A stretch of DNA of 64,000 bases from Pilaira anomala (lineage: Eukaryota > Mucoromycota > Mucoromycetes > Mucorales > Mucoraceae). Shown here in pieces: positions 31,149-43,230 of the stretch. The stretch is taken from the NCBI GenBank assembly GCA_025716855.1, contig JAIXMQ010000075.1, positions 59,608-123,607 of the forward strand, given 5' to 3'. Within the stretch, counting starts at the first letter, position 1. Each line of letters opens with the position of its first letter. Made by a program: the position numbers and the translations under genes. A model generated the notes under the pieces. The model did not search any database. It was not told the DNA's origin and was given only the letters and a program-made list of their open reading frames with translations.

Positions 31149-34100
31149 CTAATCACTTTGTAACCCTTTTCTAACAGGAAGTACCGAGTCCTACACATTA
31201 AAAAAAAAAAAAAAAAAGTGTTTAAAAAAAAAGATTTTTTTTTTTTTTTCAAACAAGATATACATGTATTAAAAAGTAAAACTTACCACAATAACAGCGT
31301 CAACACCATATTCTTTTTGCGCCACAGCATTTTCAACTTCATTATTAAGAATACCATAAGTAAATAACAAGAGGCCAACTTCCTTAATGACCTGAACCAA
31401 TCGAGGAGCTTCCAGTATCGGTTCACTTGCGGCGACGATACCTAACAAATCAGCCTGTTTAGCAAACCGAACCGCGCCCTGTAAAGAATTACAACGGACA
31501 TCCGCCATCGGAATAGTTCCAGCATCTGTCAAAAAGAAGACAGGATAATTAGGTTGTTTCAAATTCAAAGCCAAACAGATTTCAGGATGAAAAGAAGAAA
31601 AGATGATATGACGATCTTGTTGGGCATGATCGTAAACACAACTCAAGATGGTATCGACATAAATATTGAGTTCTTGAAACTGAGTTAAATCATCTTGTTC
31701 TGCTTCATCAATCATAGGGTACTTGACTTCGATATTGAAACCAGCTGATTTCGGTACAGTTTGAAGTACTTCTGCAAGTGTGGTGAATGGACCTTGAATC
31801 GTTTCAGGACCGTTTCCTTTCATCTTTCCAGATTTGGATGTACGTGTTTGATCAAATGGGTTACTGAGGTCAAGACGGTTTGGACTTCCACCCGAGAAGG
31901 ATCTTGATCGAGCTGAACGACCATTGGTATTGGATTTACTACTCGTAGGGTTCATATTTGGATTCAATAATTCATTGACAAAGGAAGCAGGTAAAGCTAA
32001 AGGTCTTGAAGGACGACGTTCATTAGCAGGTAAAATCATACTTTGTTGACCACTAACACCTGTATGATACTCTTTAATATGTCCAGATCGACGTAAATTT
32101 AAAAACTGTTCTGAAGTGATGGCATTTAAAGGAATATCATATCCAGTCTCAGTCACGGTCCAATCATGATAGACAACCGGTACAAGATCCTTTGTGAGTT
32201 GTACATCGAATTCAACATATTCTGCACCCAAGGAAGCAGCTGTCACAAATGAAAGTACAGTGTTTTCACCTACTTGTAATCGAGATCCCTTTCGATTCAT
32301 ACCGGAGCCACGATGTCCAATGACCTGAGTATCTACAGATTTGTAATAGGTATAACGATCACCAATTTTCATGTTTGGATGTTGAAAGGGAGTGATGACA
32401 AAGTATTCAAAGCCTAATTGACCAATACAATCCAAGTCTTTGGCTTGTACTAAAGGAACGGTTTGTTGACCACGTAAAGAGCCCTTTTCAGTGGGGCCTT
32501 TAAAGCCTTTTGATTTGGTGAAGATGAAATCACCAACCAAGACAGCCGTACCTCTTGCTAAGACACTACTGTGACGTGACGAACCAAAGGTTTCAATCAG
32601 ATCAAAACGTAAAGTGACATCCTCTGGATTTTCAGCAAATAAGACGATCGGTTCAGGATCTACGGTTTGAAAATCGAAATCTGTAGGTAAATCAAAGATA
32701 GGAAATTCACCTGTGGCATTAGTAGCCGAGACGGAAAGAGAGAGTCTTGTTTGACCTTCCAAGTCTTGAAACGATTTTGAGAGTTCAATGAATTTTTGAC
32801 AGAGGGATTTACGTACATCGTTTGAACCCAACGTGATGATGATCATGGCATGCTCGGTTAAATACTTGTGACCATAGAGTCGACTTGCTTTTGCAAATGA
32901 TTTTGAGTTTTTCTTTTTTTTACTGGATTCGTCATCTGAAGATAAGAGTTTGGTGGTACGAGGATTTAAATGTAATTTAGGGTTCTTGGGCATTGTACGT
33001 CTACCGAGATCAAGGTAACCACGAAAGACAGCATGTTCAGAAGCAGTCCAACCGTTATGATCTACACTATCTTTATTTGCTTTGGCAGCCAATAAAATCT
33101 CGACAATCTCTGCATATCCTTCCATGGCAGCAATCATCAGAGGAGTCCAACCATTTACTTTTTCAGCTAAATTAATATCCACACCTCCTTCTTCAATTAA
33201 TACCTTGACACCATCCAAGAAATTTGATTTGATTGCAAATAAAAGTGGGGTCTCACCATCTTCATCTGCTAAATTGACAGATGCACCATGACTCACTAAT
33301 AACTTTAAGAGTTCTAGATTACATAATTTACAAGCTAATGCGATGGAAGAAGGATGATGTAAAGACCGAGCGAAATCCGGTAATAAGAAATCCGGTTCCG
33401 GTTCTAGTTCTTCTTCTTCGTCGCTTGTGATAGGCGAACCGGGTGCAGAAGAAGAAACGGCAATTAATTCATCAATATCTTTAATCTTTCCAACCTGAAT
33501 CATTTCTTTTACAGCGATTGTACTTCCATGAAGAATACCAAAGAAGAGAGGAGTGAAACCTTCTCTGTCTTGCCAGACATGATCCGCAAATCCTTTTGGA
33601 CCATAATAATGTTGATCGATTGCATGTTGTAATAAGATTTGAGTTAATTCTGCATTATTGGATTCGGCAGCATAATGTAAAGGTCTACGACCAGCGAAAT
33701 CTTTTTGAACAGAGAGAGTAGGTTCTAATGTCAATAAACATTTGACGACTTTGAAAGAAGATGGGGATCGAATACAGACTCTATGTAATAAATTTCGTTC
33801 ATTCAAGTCCTTATTATTGATTAAAGAAAGTCCAAGTGTATTTACTAAATATTCAAGACATTCAATCGATTCATGTTCTACAGCCAAGTCTAAAATCGTA
33901 TCATTAATCTATTTGTTGTTAATAAAAAAAAAAAAGGGTCGATCAATAATTATTTCTTTAAACACATACTCGGGTTCCTTCTTTTAATAATGCTTCTAAT
34001 TCTTGTTTATTATCGTTTTGAATTGCTTTTGAAATATCTTCATTTTTTGAAGTATATTTTGCTAATTTCAATGTAGAACTATGATGAGATGAACTTGAGC

Positions 34101-34822
34101 TATTGAGATAAAAAGATTGTGAAATATCGTCATTTGAAGCTAAAGATGAGATCCATTCGGCTACTGAATTTAATTCTTTACGTAACTGAGACGGGGTTGC
34201 GAAAGGTAATACTGCGACCTAAATAAAAAAAAAAAAAAATGATTAGCATTATTTACAATGAAGATCTTTTACTTACTTTGGTTTCCCAATAAATTGATTG
34301 TGTATCTAATCCTAATTTTTTATCTAACCTACACACACATAACAAATAATAAATAAGCGAGCCTCTTTTTTTTTTTTTTTTTTTGTTTGTTTTTTTTACT
34401 TTTTAAGTATTTTACGAAATCCTTTTGAATTTAATTCAGCAAACCACATGAGTTTATTCATTTGACTTCGAATCTCTTTTAAAGCTAATACAAGTTCATC
34501 ATTTTCTTCATCTAATTTCTTTTCTTGAAGGATCCATAAACGACGATTGATAAGTGCTTGTTTATATAAAAAGAATGTATTGACCTTTTCCAATTCTCTG
34601 TCCAATTTGAAGAAGATGGCTTATGTATGTATAATATAGATAAGTTTCTTTTTATCTATTTCACATGTATAATATCATGGTTTTACCTGTAACTTCTTCT
34701 TCTGGTGCAGGTAATCCATTCGATGCTGCACTTTTAATTTCTTTCTTTAATGTTTTGTATGAAATGTAATTTCTTGACCATTCTGGTATTTGATTTGATA
34801 ATAATGCTTTTCCAAACTTCAT
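31149..34822 (-). CDS. GDE1: Glycerophosphodiester phosphodiesterase with SPX, ankyrin and GDPD domains (Gde1-like)
   Basis: Six exons, 34822-34687, 34619-34400, 34328-34277, 34218-33970, 33908-31287 and 31190-31149, about 1,106 residues, all in frame. Known role: hydrolyses glycerophosphocholine/glycerophosphodiesters to glycerol-3-phosphate, releasing phosphate and choline; the SPX domain senses inositol pyrophosphates. Seen: SPX start MKFGKALLSNQIPEWSRNY with ISYKTLKKEIK, the helical SPX remainder to about residue 210, then at least six ankyrin repeats (RRPLHYAAESNNAELTQILL; GETPLLFAIKSNFLDGVKVL; GWTPLMIAAMEGYAEIVEIL), a C2-like spacer, and the GDPD barrel with catalytic IGHRGSG, ENTVLSF, EYVEFDVQLTKD and VVYHDW, ending DAVIVDSVLPVRKGLQSD. 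The last exon codes only 13 residues after a poly-T-rich intron. Length is close to yeast Gde1. It shares a promoter region with the ferredoxin gene. Confidence 0.93.
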
Positions 34823-35339
34823 CTTTAAAAAAGAGAGAGAGAAAAGAGATAGAGGAGAAGAAGAAGAAGAGAGAAAAAAGAAAAAAGAATTTAACTAAAA
34901 TCGGAACTTCAAAAACTTTCAACATTTGTTTTGAACCGTCGTGTCATGTTTTCATTTCAATCGGCTTGTACCATAATCGAATAAGCCGAGGTCATCATCA
35001 TCGTTCATTTAATTTATCCACTTATTGCAGCACATGTGCTCATTAACAACAAACGTTGACAAGATAAAAAAGATGGTACCTGAAAATGAAAGCGACGATC
35101 GTCTATACACCACCACATGATAACAACACTTCTCCTTATTATAGGTCTCATGAAAAGAGAGAGCACCACAACAACGTCACCCAATCACTAAAAAATGTTA
35201 AAATGAAATCTTACCTAACACTTGGCCAATGAAATCATATATCGAACCTCCCCGCTTTTTTTCTCTCTTAAGTTTCTAATTTTTTTTTTTTTTTAAACTT
35301 TAACCCCTCACTCTTTTTTTCTTTCTTTCTGTTTTTGTA
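34823..35339. promoter_or_regulatory. Divergent promoter (GDE1 / mitochondrial ferredoxin) with two CCAAT boxes
   Basis: 517 bp between outward starts. CCAAT pentamers occur at 35181-35185 and 35226-35230, about 155 and 110 bp before the ferredoxin ATG. CCAAT boxes are bound by the Hap complex in fungi and are common in respiratory genes, fitting an Fe-S gene. The rest is purine-rich (34827-34890) or T-rich. Confidence 0.55.
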
Positions 35340-36144
35340 ATGTCCTTGTTACGTTTATTTACAACCAAGACACTTTTTAAACCAACACAGCTTGTTCGAT
35401 CTTTTTCTTCTGCACCAGGTAAGTTTTATAGGGTTTTTTTTTTCTGAAAGAGAGAGAGAGAACTAATCAAGGGTCATGTTTTTTTTTTTTTCTGTAAGCT
35501 TTGTTCCATGGTAAAGAAGGAATTTCTCGAGGTGAAGGGTAAAGTGAAATACAATTTGTTTTTTATAAAGTAAAATGTTGGATATTGATAATTAGATAGA
35601 CCTTATACTGTACACTTCATTACTCCCGAAGGTGAAAAGATAGATGTCAAAGCAACTGAAGGAGATTCAATGTTAGATCTCGCACAAAGATACGATATAG
35701 ATCTCGAATGTAAAAGAAAAAAAATTAACAGGAAGGATAGGAATTAATTACTTTTGTTGTTGTTATAGGCGCTTGTGAGGGCTCACTAGCATGTTCTACT
35801 TGTCATGTCATTTGTGATCAAGATTATTTCGATAAAATGGAAGAACCTTCTGATGAAGAGAACGATATGCTTGATTTAGCATTTGGATTAACTGAGACGT
35901 AAGTTTGTTTTTTAAGAGTGACAATTCATTGAAAAAAAAAAGAGATTTTTAATCTAGTAAAAATATCTAGTTCTCGTTTGGGATGTCAAGTTTTTATGGA
36001 TAAAGATTTAGATGGAATTACTGTTCGTATTCCTTCAGCGACTAGAAATTTGAGAGTGGACGGTAAGATTGAATAATATATATATATATATATATTGTAT
36101 TATTAATAACCTTTTTCTTAGGTTCCAAACCTACTCATCATTAA
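35340..36144 (+). CDS. YAH1: Mitochondrial [2Fe-2S] ferredoxin (adrenodoxin/Yah1 type)
   Basis: Six exons, 35340-35418, 35499-35538, 35600-35709, 35769-35898, 35971-36062 and 36122-36144, 157 residues; exon 2 codes only 13 residues. Known role: electron carrier in the matrix, reduced by ferredoxin reductase, essential for Fe-S cluster assembly and for heme A and coenzyme Q synthesis. Seen: basic targeting leader ([20 protein letters not shown]), the [20 protein letters not shown] strand pair, and the cluster loop [14 protein letters not shown] (C-x5-C-x2-C) with the fourth ligand Cys in SRLGCQVF; acidic interaction helix [15 protein letters not shown]; conserved end [12 protein letters not shown]. 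An additional Cys precedes the first ligand (CACEG). Everything needed for function is present. Confidence 0.94.
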
Positions 36145-36629
36145 GTTTTACCATTTAAAATTAAAAATAATACCTGTCAAAAAAAAATATATATATAATA
36201 TATTAATAATAAAAGCAGTCCAACCATGTACACTTTTCAAAATGAACCTACTATTATACTTTCCTGCAATTCCTCCCTTTATTAAATTACATTATAAAAA
36301 AACTGAATTTCACGTTCTTAAGATAATGCATTCCCCCCTCTTTCAATTCAATGACAGAAATTCTGCTTTAAAAAAAAAAAAAAATGCGAATTAAAAACAA
36401 CTCGCCTCCATTCATTGCGCCATTTGCATTATCATATGAAAAAAAAAGGGGTAAAATTTTTCCACTCTTTATACACGCGCACGTAAATGAAACAATCTCG
36501 TAAGGTACTATATTATTATTTATTTTTATTCATCTTTTTTTCTATTGTTTCTTTCTTTTACAATTTTTGGTGCGTGTGTGAGTGTGTGTGTGAGTGTGTG
36601 TGTGAGTGTGTGTGAGTGTATGGGGGAAT
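36145..36629. other. Convergent intergenic region with (GT)n tract
   Basis: 485 bp between the stops of the ferredoxin and Mic10 genes. AT-rich with a GTGTGAGTGT microsatellite at about 36572-36620. No gene seen; it will hold both 3' ends. Confidence 0.55.
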
Positions 36630-37104
36630 CTAAGCAGTAGGCTTTTCCTTTTCAAATTTGGCACCAGGAATATTAGCAGGATGGAAAATACGCTACAAAA
36701 AAAAAACAAAATCAGTACTTAATCATCAACGTTTCTAACTCATGTATTCTTTCTTACTTGAGCATCAGCATAAGCTACACCGAAACCCCAACCAGTGGCA
36801 ATAGCAATAGGCCAAGTACGCTCTATAAACAAAACAAAAAAAACAAATGTATGAATAAACCTTTCAAACCAAATATATATCTATATATATATATAAACTT
36901 ACTCTTGAATAATAAAGCAGAAGCAACAATACCAGCACTTAAACCAAGACCAGTCTTTACGACAAAGTTGGAAATAGTACGATCCCACTACAATTAAAAA
37001 AAAAAAAATAATCTAAATTTTCTTACTTTCTTTCTCGTATTTTTTTAACAAGTTACCTTTTGTGCCAAGATATCTTCACTGGGAATCTTATTTTCAGTTG
37101 ACAT
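36630..37104 (-). CDS. MIC10: MICOS complex subunit Mic10
   Basis: Four exons, 37104-37057, 36987-36903, 36822-36758 and 36692-36630, 86 residues, all junctions in frame. Known role: small inner-membrane hairpin protein that oligomerises to bend membranes at crista junctions as the core of the MICOS complex. Seen: polar N-terminus (MSTENKIPSEDILAQKWDR), first membrane segment with a glycine motif (VKTGLGLSAGIVASALLF), positively charged turn KKRTWP, and second glycine-rich segment (IAIATGWGFGVAYADAQ), then a short polar tail. The paired Gly-x-Gly-x-Gly motifs and the K-R-T-W-P loop are diagnostic. Size fits (about 90-100 in other fungi). Confidence 0.92.
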
Positions 37105-37428
37105 TATGAAAAAGATGATTTATAAAAAAAAAATTAATGAAAGAAAAAAGAAAAAAATTATAAGAGAAAGTAGTAAGTAAACCCCCTACATAGCCTTTTT
37201 GGGTCTCCGAGAGAAAAGGCTTGTGACGTACATACAACAAAACCTATTTGGTTACAAAATCAAGGTTTTTTTTTTTTTTTTTTTTCTTTCTTTCTCTCTT
37301 CTTTACTTTTTTTAATTATGAGTAAAAAAATAACAAAGAAACAAATGATATCTGGTACATCATATAGATATATAAATGACATGTAAAACAAAAAAAAAAC
37401 AAAAAAAAAAAAAACTAAAAAATTCAAG

Positions 37429-37649
37429 ATGATAGCGTTTAAAAAGCATGATGTAAATGATACAGGTTTACTTGATGCAGAATACATGTTGAACGCTTTA
37501 TTATCACTCCACTTACCTGTCGAATCATCTGATATCAAGGATTTATTTGAATGTGTAGGTCGAGAAAAGACAAAAGAAATCGATGTCAATGATTTCATCG
37601 ATATTGTAACCGAACTAAAGGTAAGGAAGGGGGGTTTTTGCGTAGTAAA

Positions 37650-37681
<32 letters not shown>

Positions 37682-37958
37682 TGTTATTTAGGGCATAGAT
37701 GAAGAGGAAGTAGAAGAGGAAGAATATCATGATGATACATCAGAATCAAAAATAGCTGAAACAGTATATCAAATGTTAGAAGATCCTACAGTAAATGGAA
37801 TTACATTAGATAGTTTACTTAAAATATGTGCAACGCAAGACGAATCTTGGACAAAGCAACAAATCGTTGAAATGATGAACGAAGCTGATTTAAACCATGA
37901 TGGCAAGATTGATTCAAGTGAATTTAAGCTAATCTGCGACAAAATAGGTTTAACTTAA
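37429..37958 (+). CDS. Calmodulin-size EF-hand protein
   Basis: Two exons, 37429-37620 and 37692-37958, 152 residues (donor AAG-GTAAGG, acceptor TTTAG). Known: four-EF-hand proteins of this size (calmodulin, centrin, myosin light chains) bind targets in response to Ca2+. Seen: a first EF-like loop with FKKHDVNDTGLLDAEYMLNA, a degenerate second hand (FECVGREKTKEIDVNDFIDI), an acidic linker (EEEVEEEEYHDD), a degenerate third region (VNGITLDSLLKICATQ) and a well-formed last loop, NEADLNHDGKIDSSEFKLIC (D-x-N-x-D-G-x-I-x-x-x-E). Only one loop, possibly two, look competent for Ca2+, so it resembles a myosin-light-chain or calmodulin-like protein more than calmodulin itself. The ATG at 37429 follows an A-rich leader; an upstream exon cannot be excluded. 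Confidence 0.8.
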
Positions 37959-38073
37959 AACAACAACACGCCGCCGCACATTACTACACATGATACCCCC
38001 CACCCCCCTCTCTCCAAAAAAAAATAAATCACAATATTTAAATAAAAACAAGATTTTTTTATTTAATATTTAT

Positions 38074-39484
38074 TCAACGGTAATGATGAACATCAGAGGC
38101 AAGACAACCACGTACAGTGTTAGGTTCAGTTCCAGCAACATAAATATCAGTCCAGAATTCATCTAATTTAGGTTCAGGAGATGCTTCTGCTTCCTTTTGA
38201 GCTTCATCTACTTCCTTCTTGATCTGTTTATCCATTTCCTTTAAATCAGCTTCAGTCGCTACCTTGTTATCAACAATCGTCTTTTTAAGAAGCGAGATAG
38301 GATCTGAAGTAGATCTTACTTTTTGGATTTCCTCACGTGTACGATAAGTCGTACCAGGATCTGACATGGAGTGACCACCATAACGATAAGTAGCTAATTC
38401 CATCACCAAAGGCCCTTTACCTTCAATCGCACGATGTTTAGCCCATTCAACAGCACGTTTCACTGCAAAGATATCCATACCATTCACCTATATACAAATA
38501 ACAAATAAAATAAATAAATAATAATATTCAATGCAAAAAAAAAAAACTTACAAGGATACCTGGAATATAATCTCCACGCTTATAATAATCGGTAGATGCA
38601 GAAGATCTTTCAGCCGAAGTACCCATACCATACTTGTTATTCTCACAAGCAAAGACAACAGGTAAATCCCATAACTTGGCCATATTATAAGCCTCAAATA
38701 CTTGACCTTGGTTTGCAGCACCGTCACCATAAAGAGCAAAGGTGACGTTGGGTAGATCAAGATACTTTTGTGCAAAGGCAACACCTGCACCTAAAGGTAC
38801 TTGAGCACCTACAATACCGTTACCACCGTAAAAGTTATGTGCGTACATGTGCATTGAACCACCTTTTCCTTTTGATACACCGGCTTCACGACCCATGAGT
38901 TCCGCTAAAATTGCTTTCGGTGTTGCGCCACGTTCAAGGACAAACCCATGGCAACGGTAAGCTGTAATGATATGATCATCGGGAGTTAATGCAGCTTCCA
39001 TACCAGACGCAACAGCTTCCTATTGATTTTTGGTGTTTTAAAAAAAAAAACGGGACAAAACAAACAAAATTAAATAAATAAAACTTACACCACCGTTCGA
39101 TAAATGACAGAAACCACGAATTTTCTTGGCTTTATAAAGACCATCAGCCGCCATTTCAACACGACGAATGCGGTTCATGTTCTTATAAAGAGTAATTAAC
39201 TCTTCTTTATTTGTTTCGATTTGTAAACTAGGTGCTTCTTCGTTATACATTTTGAAAGAGCTTTCTGGTAAAGTAAAATGGATACTATCCGATTGCTTTG
39301 CCATACTCAACTTGGTACTAGTAGACAGTGTACGCTATACATGTTCAAAAAAAAAAAAAAAGGAATAATTAAAAAAAAAAAAAGAAGGTAAAAGTAGACG
39401 CGTCTTTTTTGTTAGGAATTTTACGATAGCATTGAAGCCTTTAGCAGCTGTATTTGTCTTGATAAATAAACGTGTAGAAAGCAT
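38074..39484 (-). CDS. PDA1: Pyruvate dehydrogenase E1 component, alpha subunit
   Basis: Four exons, 39484-39425, 39334-39089, 39019-38552 and 38487-38074, 395 residues, all in frame. Known role: with the beta subunit, thiamine-diphosphate-dependent oxidative decarboxylation of pyruvate in the matrix, first step of the PDH complex. Seen: mitochondrial leader ([20 protein letters not shown], then RTLSTSTK), [20 protein letters not shown], the GFCHLSNGG substrate-channel loop, GRGAGV-equivalent [16 protein letters not shown], the TPP/Mg motif [17 protein letters not shown] ... CENN, and the regulatory phosphorylation loop [16 protein letters not shown] whose first Ser is the PDH-kinase target. 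Length matches yeast and other fungal E1 alpha. No damage seen. It converges with the EF-hand gene (115 bp between stops). Confidence 0.95.
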
Positions 39485-40164
39485 ATTTTAAAAAAGTATA
39501 AAGAAAAAGAGAAAAAAAAAAAAAAGAAAAGAGAATTTTCATTTATTTGTTTAACCCAAAATGTAAGACATTTATTACGTACTAAAAAAAACTAGTTTGA
39601 AAAATATACCAATAACCTATTTTTTTCTTTTAGTTTTGGTACGCACCCGCCACTAGAAAAAATACAGCCAATACTTTTTTTGTTTAAAAAAAATCGCAAT
39701 CTATCGATTATGGATGCATTTATCCCGACTCTCCCTTTTTTGCTAAAAAAAAAAAGTTCATAGGCATGAAATGAACGCATGAAAAATGACACATTATTTA
39801 AAAGCCCGTGTCGCATACCAAAAAAAAAGGCTGCTTAATAAAATCTGCCCAGTCCCCGATCTTTTTTTTAAATATTTATAGTTGTTGGGAGAAATTCTTG
39901 TTAAGACAAGTATATATATATATATATATTTTACATATAAATATACAAATTTAAACATATAGATTTATTTAGATTAATACATAATGCTGATATGAACATA
40001 AAAGTTATTGAGGAAGAGAGACTAAAATGTGAAATAAAAAAATCAAGGGTTAGATTCTAACTAATAAAAAAAAATGCCTTTTTTTTTCTCCATTTTAGAT
40101 TTGATCACTATACCTATTATATTACATATTATAGTTACTTTGTCATCAAAGTAAATCGTTGTTT
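39485..40164. other. Upstream region of PDA1, no other gene seen
   Basis: 680 bp, AT-rich, with an AT dinucleotide tract at 39911-39930 and several A runs. The part next to 39484 is the expected PDA1 promoter. No coding signal. Confidence 0.5.
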
Positions 40165-41203
40165 TTATCTTTCTTTTACTAAGTTGAGAATTCCTTGGAA
40201 ATATTCAAATAGTTGAGGTATCTTAGCAACAAAGTCAATTAATTTGGAGCATGTTGAGGGACAAGAAACAAAAAAAAAATTGAGTTCTTTAAACATAATA
40301 GTCATCAAAGTAAAAGTCAAGGATTCGAAATACAATATCATGTCTAATTTTAAATATGTTAGCTATTATTCAATCTTAAAAAAAGCAAAATATAAAAATA
40401 AAATACTTACCAAAATATCTCACATGAAATATTGGCAAGAAGAGGTGTTTCAACACCTTCAGCTTTTTGTATTTTCAATAACTTGATCAAAGATTAAGCC
40501 ATGCAATGTCTAAGTATAAATAAATTTATATTGTGAAACTGCAAATGGCTCATTAAATCAGTTATGACCTACACACTGTTCAACGAGCTTCTTTTCATCA
40601 TCGGGGGGGGGGGGGGGTTTCTTTTATCGGTGCTGTTAAAATTAATTCCTCCAGAAAGTTCCACAAACATTGAGGTCACCGTCTTATTTTCTACTACAAA
40701 TACAACACCATCCCACTTTACATAACCTGTAGCACTTGCAGTTTTCTCGACCCTATATGTATATTCTGTACGATAATAATAGAAAAAAATGTACTTTATA
40801 ACACTTACCATTGCATACGAAGTATGTCATTTGTTGATAGGAATAAGTTATGCAAGATGAGTATAGTAGTTAAAGCCTGCATTTCTTTCTACTTGCTTTT
40901 GAAAGTCATGGGTTTTGTGGACTGTCCAATGGATTTAAAATACGAAAAAAAAATATAGTATAATAAAATAAGAAATGGGATAAAGAAATGGGATAAAGAA
41001 ATGGGAAAGTACCATATATAGAAAAAAGGATGAAGGGAAGAGGAAAAGAAAAAGAACGTGTAGTATATTTTATTCCTCGTTCTGTGGTTTTGAGTAGACA
41101 CTTTTTTTTTTTTTTTGGATATTGAAGAGTGATATAATTGCAAAAGTATAATAGCAGCTTCTTGAGACCAAGAGGACGGGTCGGAGTAGATGCATTCAGC
41201 CAT
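40165..41203 (-). pseudogene. Second decayed copy of the expanded nuclease-like family
   Basis: Minus-strand coding-like pieces in family order. 41203 onward: MAECIYSDPSSWSQEAAIIL. 40770-40610: YVKWDGVVFVVENKTVTSMF then VELSGG, a D-G ... E-x-S-G-G arrangement resembling the E-V-K block of the copy at 30 kb. A 13-G/C homopolymer at about 40605-40617 breaks the frame before DDEKKLVEQCVGHN and a stop. 40490-40410: SLIKLLKIQKAEGVETPLLA. Final part 40370-40165: LDMILYFESLTFTL ... KLIDFVAKIPQLFEYFQG then ILNLVKER and TAA. The pieces lie in different frames with stops between them, so the copy cannot encode a full protein with simple splicing. Family assignment is by motif layout, not by alignment. 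Confidence 0.5.
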
Positions 41204-42359
41204 AATGTTTCAAGAATTATGCTGAGAAAGATAGTAATGTGTCGTCCTCAATTGACTCGTTTTTGCTCAAGCAACTTGGGTTTAAATAAACCAACATGAC
41301 ACGCCCAACTACGTTTTATTTCTGTCACCCTCTCAGGTATTGATTTTATCTATTTGAAATAGAGAGGTCTCGTCTGGTAAATCTGTCGTTGTATTGGCAC
41401 CCTTTGTTCTGTAAAGCATCAGCACCTGCTGATGTCTATCACAGTCGTGAGGGGTTATAAAGACGTCTCACTCTTAAAACCTTAAGCTTTATTAACATTG
41501 ATTTTTTTTTTAAATGCTCTGAGTCAGACAAAAAGCTATGTAATAAGCATTGTAATTAAAGGTTTATATCACTCTCTTTCACCAAAATCGACCTACCTTT
41601 AGAACTACCCATTCATTCCCTCTACCCCCATCTCTCCCACTACATCGAGCATTTTAAATATTGGCTTTAGTCTACTGCTCTATTTGCTACTACAGAAGAA
41701 TCATAAGATAACTTTTCATTCCATTGCTTACTTAATTTTTTTTTTTTTAGTTATTTGGTCTGAAGTATGTATGTATATATACTTATTTATATATCTATCA
41801 CCGGTACCATGCAAGTCATCGTCACTCTATTGACTATACCTCATTGTCTTTCATTCAGTCTATCCGATGCATCGTCTTTTATGTCAAGGAAAAAAATAAT
41901 TACATATATACATAATACATAATTACTTTTTTTTAAAAAAAAAAACTATTTGAAGTAAAAACATTCAATTTCTACACTTTTTTTTTTTTTTTTTTTTTTC
42001 ATGAATGTTTTTATAAATGGTAAAAACCTTTTGTGTATTATTAAAAAAAAAGTGATATTTTTCTTTTACGATTAGACTTTTAAAAACAGACTTTACATTA
42101 TTAATCACTAGGATGTTAGCTAAAATGACAAAAAACCCTCTCCCCTCTTTGCATAATATGTAAATTGATACCGATCGACAGTTTGACATGTGAGTCATGA
42201 GGACACCCATATCAAAAAAAAAAATCATGCGACGGAATTCAATAAAAAAAAAAGGGTTCTAAACTAAAAAGTAGATAATCTTCTCACCAGTTTCTTGACA
42301 CCAAAAAAAAAAAAAAAAAAAAAAGATACCGGCCAAAGTGATAAAATTATTAGGGTCCC
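41204..42359. other. Intergenic region, no gene seen
   Basis: 1.15 kb, with T runs at 41970-42000 and A runs at 42302-42324. Short T-rich open frames only. A fairly GC-balanced stretch at 41230-41470 has no open frame. Confidence 0.5.
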
Positions 42360-43230
42360 ATTTATTTACATACGACCCAAGTCAAAACTACATCTGCTGG
42401 CGGACCTTTCCTGAATTTGACGTACAATGGGGGTACCTCTCCAAGACTAATTTCTAAAAGACTTTTGTCTGGATCCCTAGTGATGGCTCCTTTCTTCCAG
42501 ATCCTCGGTAATCCTACGGTACCTATTCAATTTCCAGAACCCTAATATTGTTAGCTTTAAACCGCTCGTTCAAGCTCTTAGTCTATCAGGCATGCCTGTA
42601 CTATCATTTCCACCCAAACAAACAAATCTCAAAACAGTTTCGACAGAATTATTACCAAGTCAACTTTACCCTTCCATCAAGTTTAACACAGATTCGGGCA
42701 TCCTTCTTCTGGAACGCCTTTTGGTCTCTATCTCTTGTAGCTGTTCAACGGAACGTCGTATTTCGGTTCCTCAACGGGGTCAATCCCTAATAGAGCGTTC
42801 TTATTCCGAATCTTTCCTGAAAAATTTAACTCATCTTCTTGTACAATATGTGGTCTCGAAGTCGAAACTACCAAACACATGCTCTTTGATTGCCCACCCA
42901 AGTCTTTTGTTTGGAAAAAACATTATTTTCGAGTTTTTATGGCCCACGGTGACTATCCCGGATATTATTACTGCTCTCTCGCCCATGAACTTTCATGATA
43001 TTCGTTACGTTCAGAAATCGGGTTCTACAGCTCAAATGATTGTATACATAACGCTTGCCAATGTTTGGAAAGGTCATTTCAGAAGCTCCTTTGACTCTAC
43101 TCCTTTCCTCGGTCCGGTTATTTTCCTGCAAACAAAAAAAAAAAGATATTGCCTCTCGGTTGGAAGAAGGTCTTACTCACTCAAGGCTATAGTACTGGCC
43201 TGTTTCCTCTCTTCATTTTGATTCTACTCT
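42360..43230 (+). mobile_element. Non-LTR (LINE) retrotransposon 3' remnant, frameshifted
   Basis: Coding-like sequence of the region after the reverse-transcriptase domain of fungal LINEs. One frame (to 42790) gives SFFWNAFWSLSLVAVQRNVV then FRFLNGVNP. The continuing sequence encodes a Cys/His knuckle CTICGLEVETTKHMLFDC (C-x2-C-x8-H-x4-C), and after a frame change IIFEFLWPTVTIPDIITALS and AQMIVYITLANVWKGHF. At least two frameshifts and a stop separate the parts. No poly-A tail or target duplication could be fixed. A 5'-truncated, dead copy. Confidence 0.7.

Noticed and set aside
39592..39816. Minus-strand frame upstream of PDA1
   Set aside because: AT-rich translation with no signal or homologous pattern, within the expected PDA1 promoter.
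42592..43221. A 209-codon plus-strand frame as one gene
   Set aside because: Only its second half reads as LINE protein; the first half is out of frame with the LINE sequence seen in the overlapping frame, so the whole is a broken retrotransposon.
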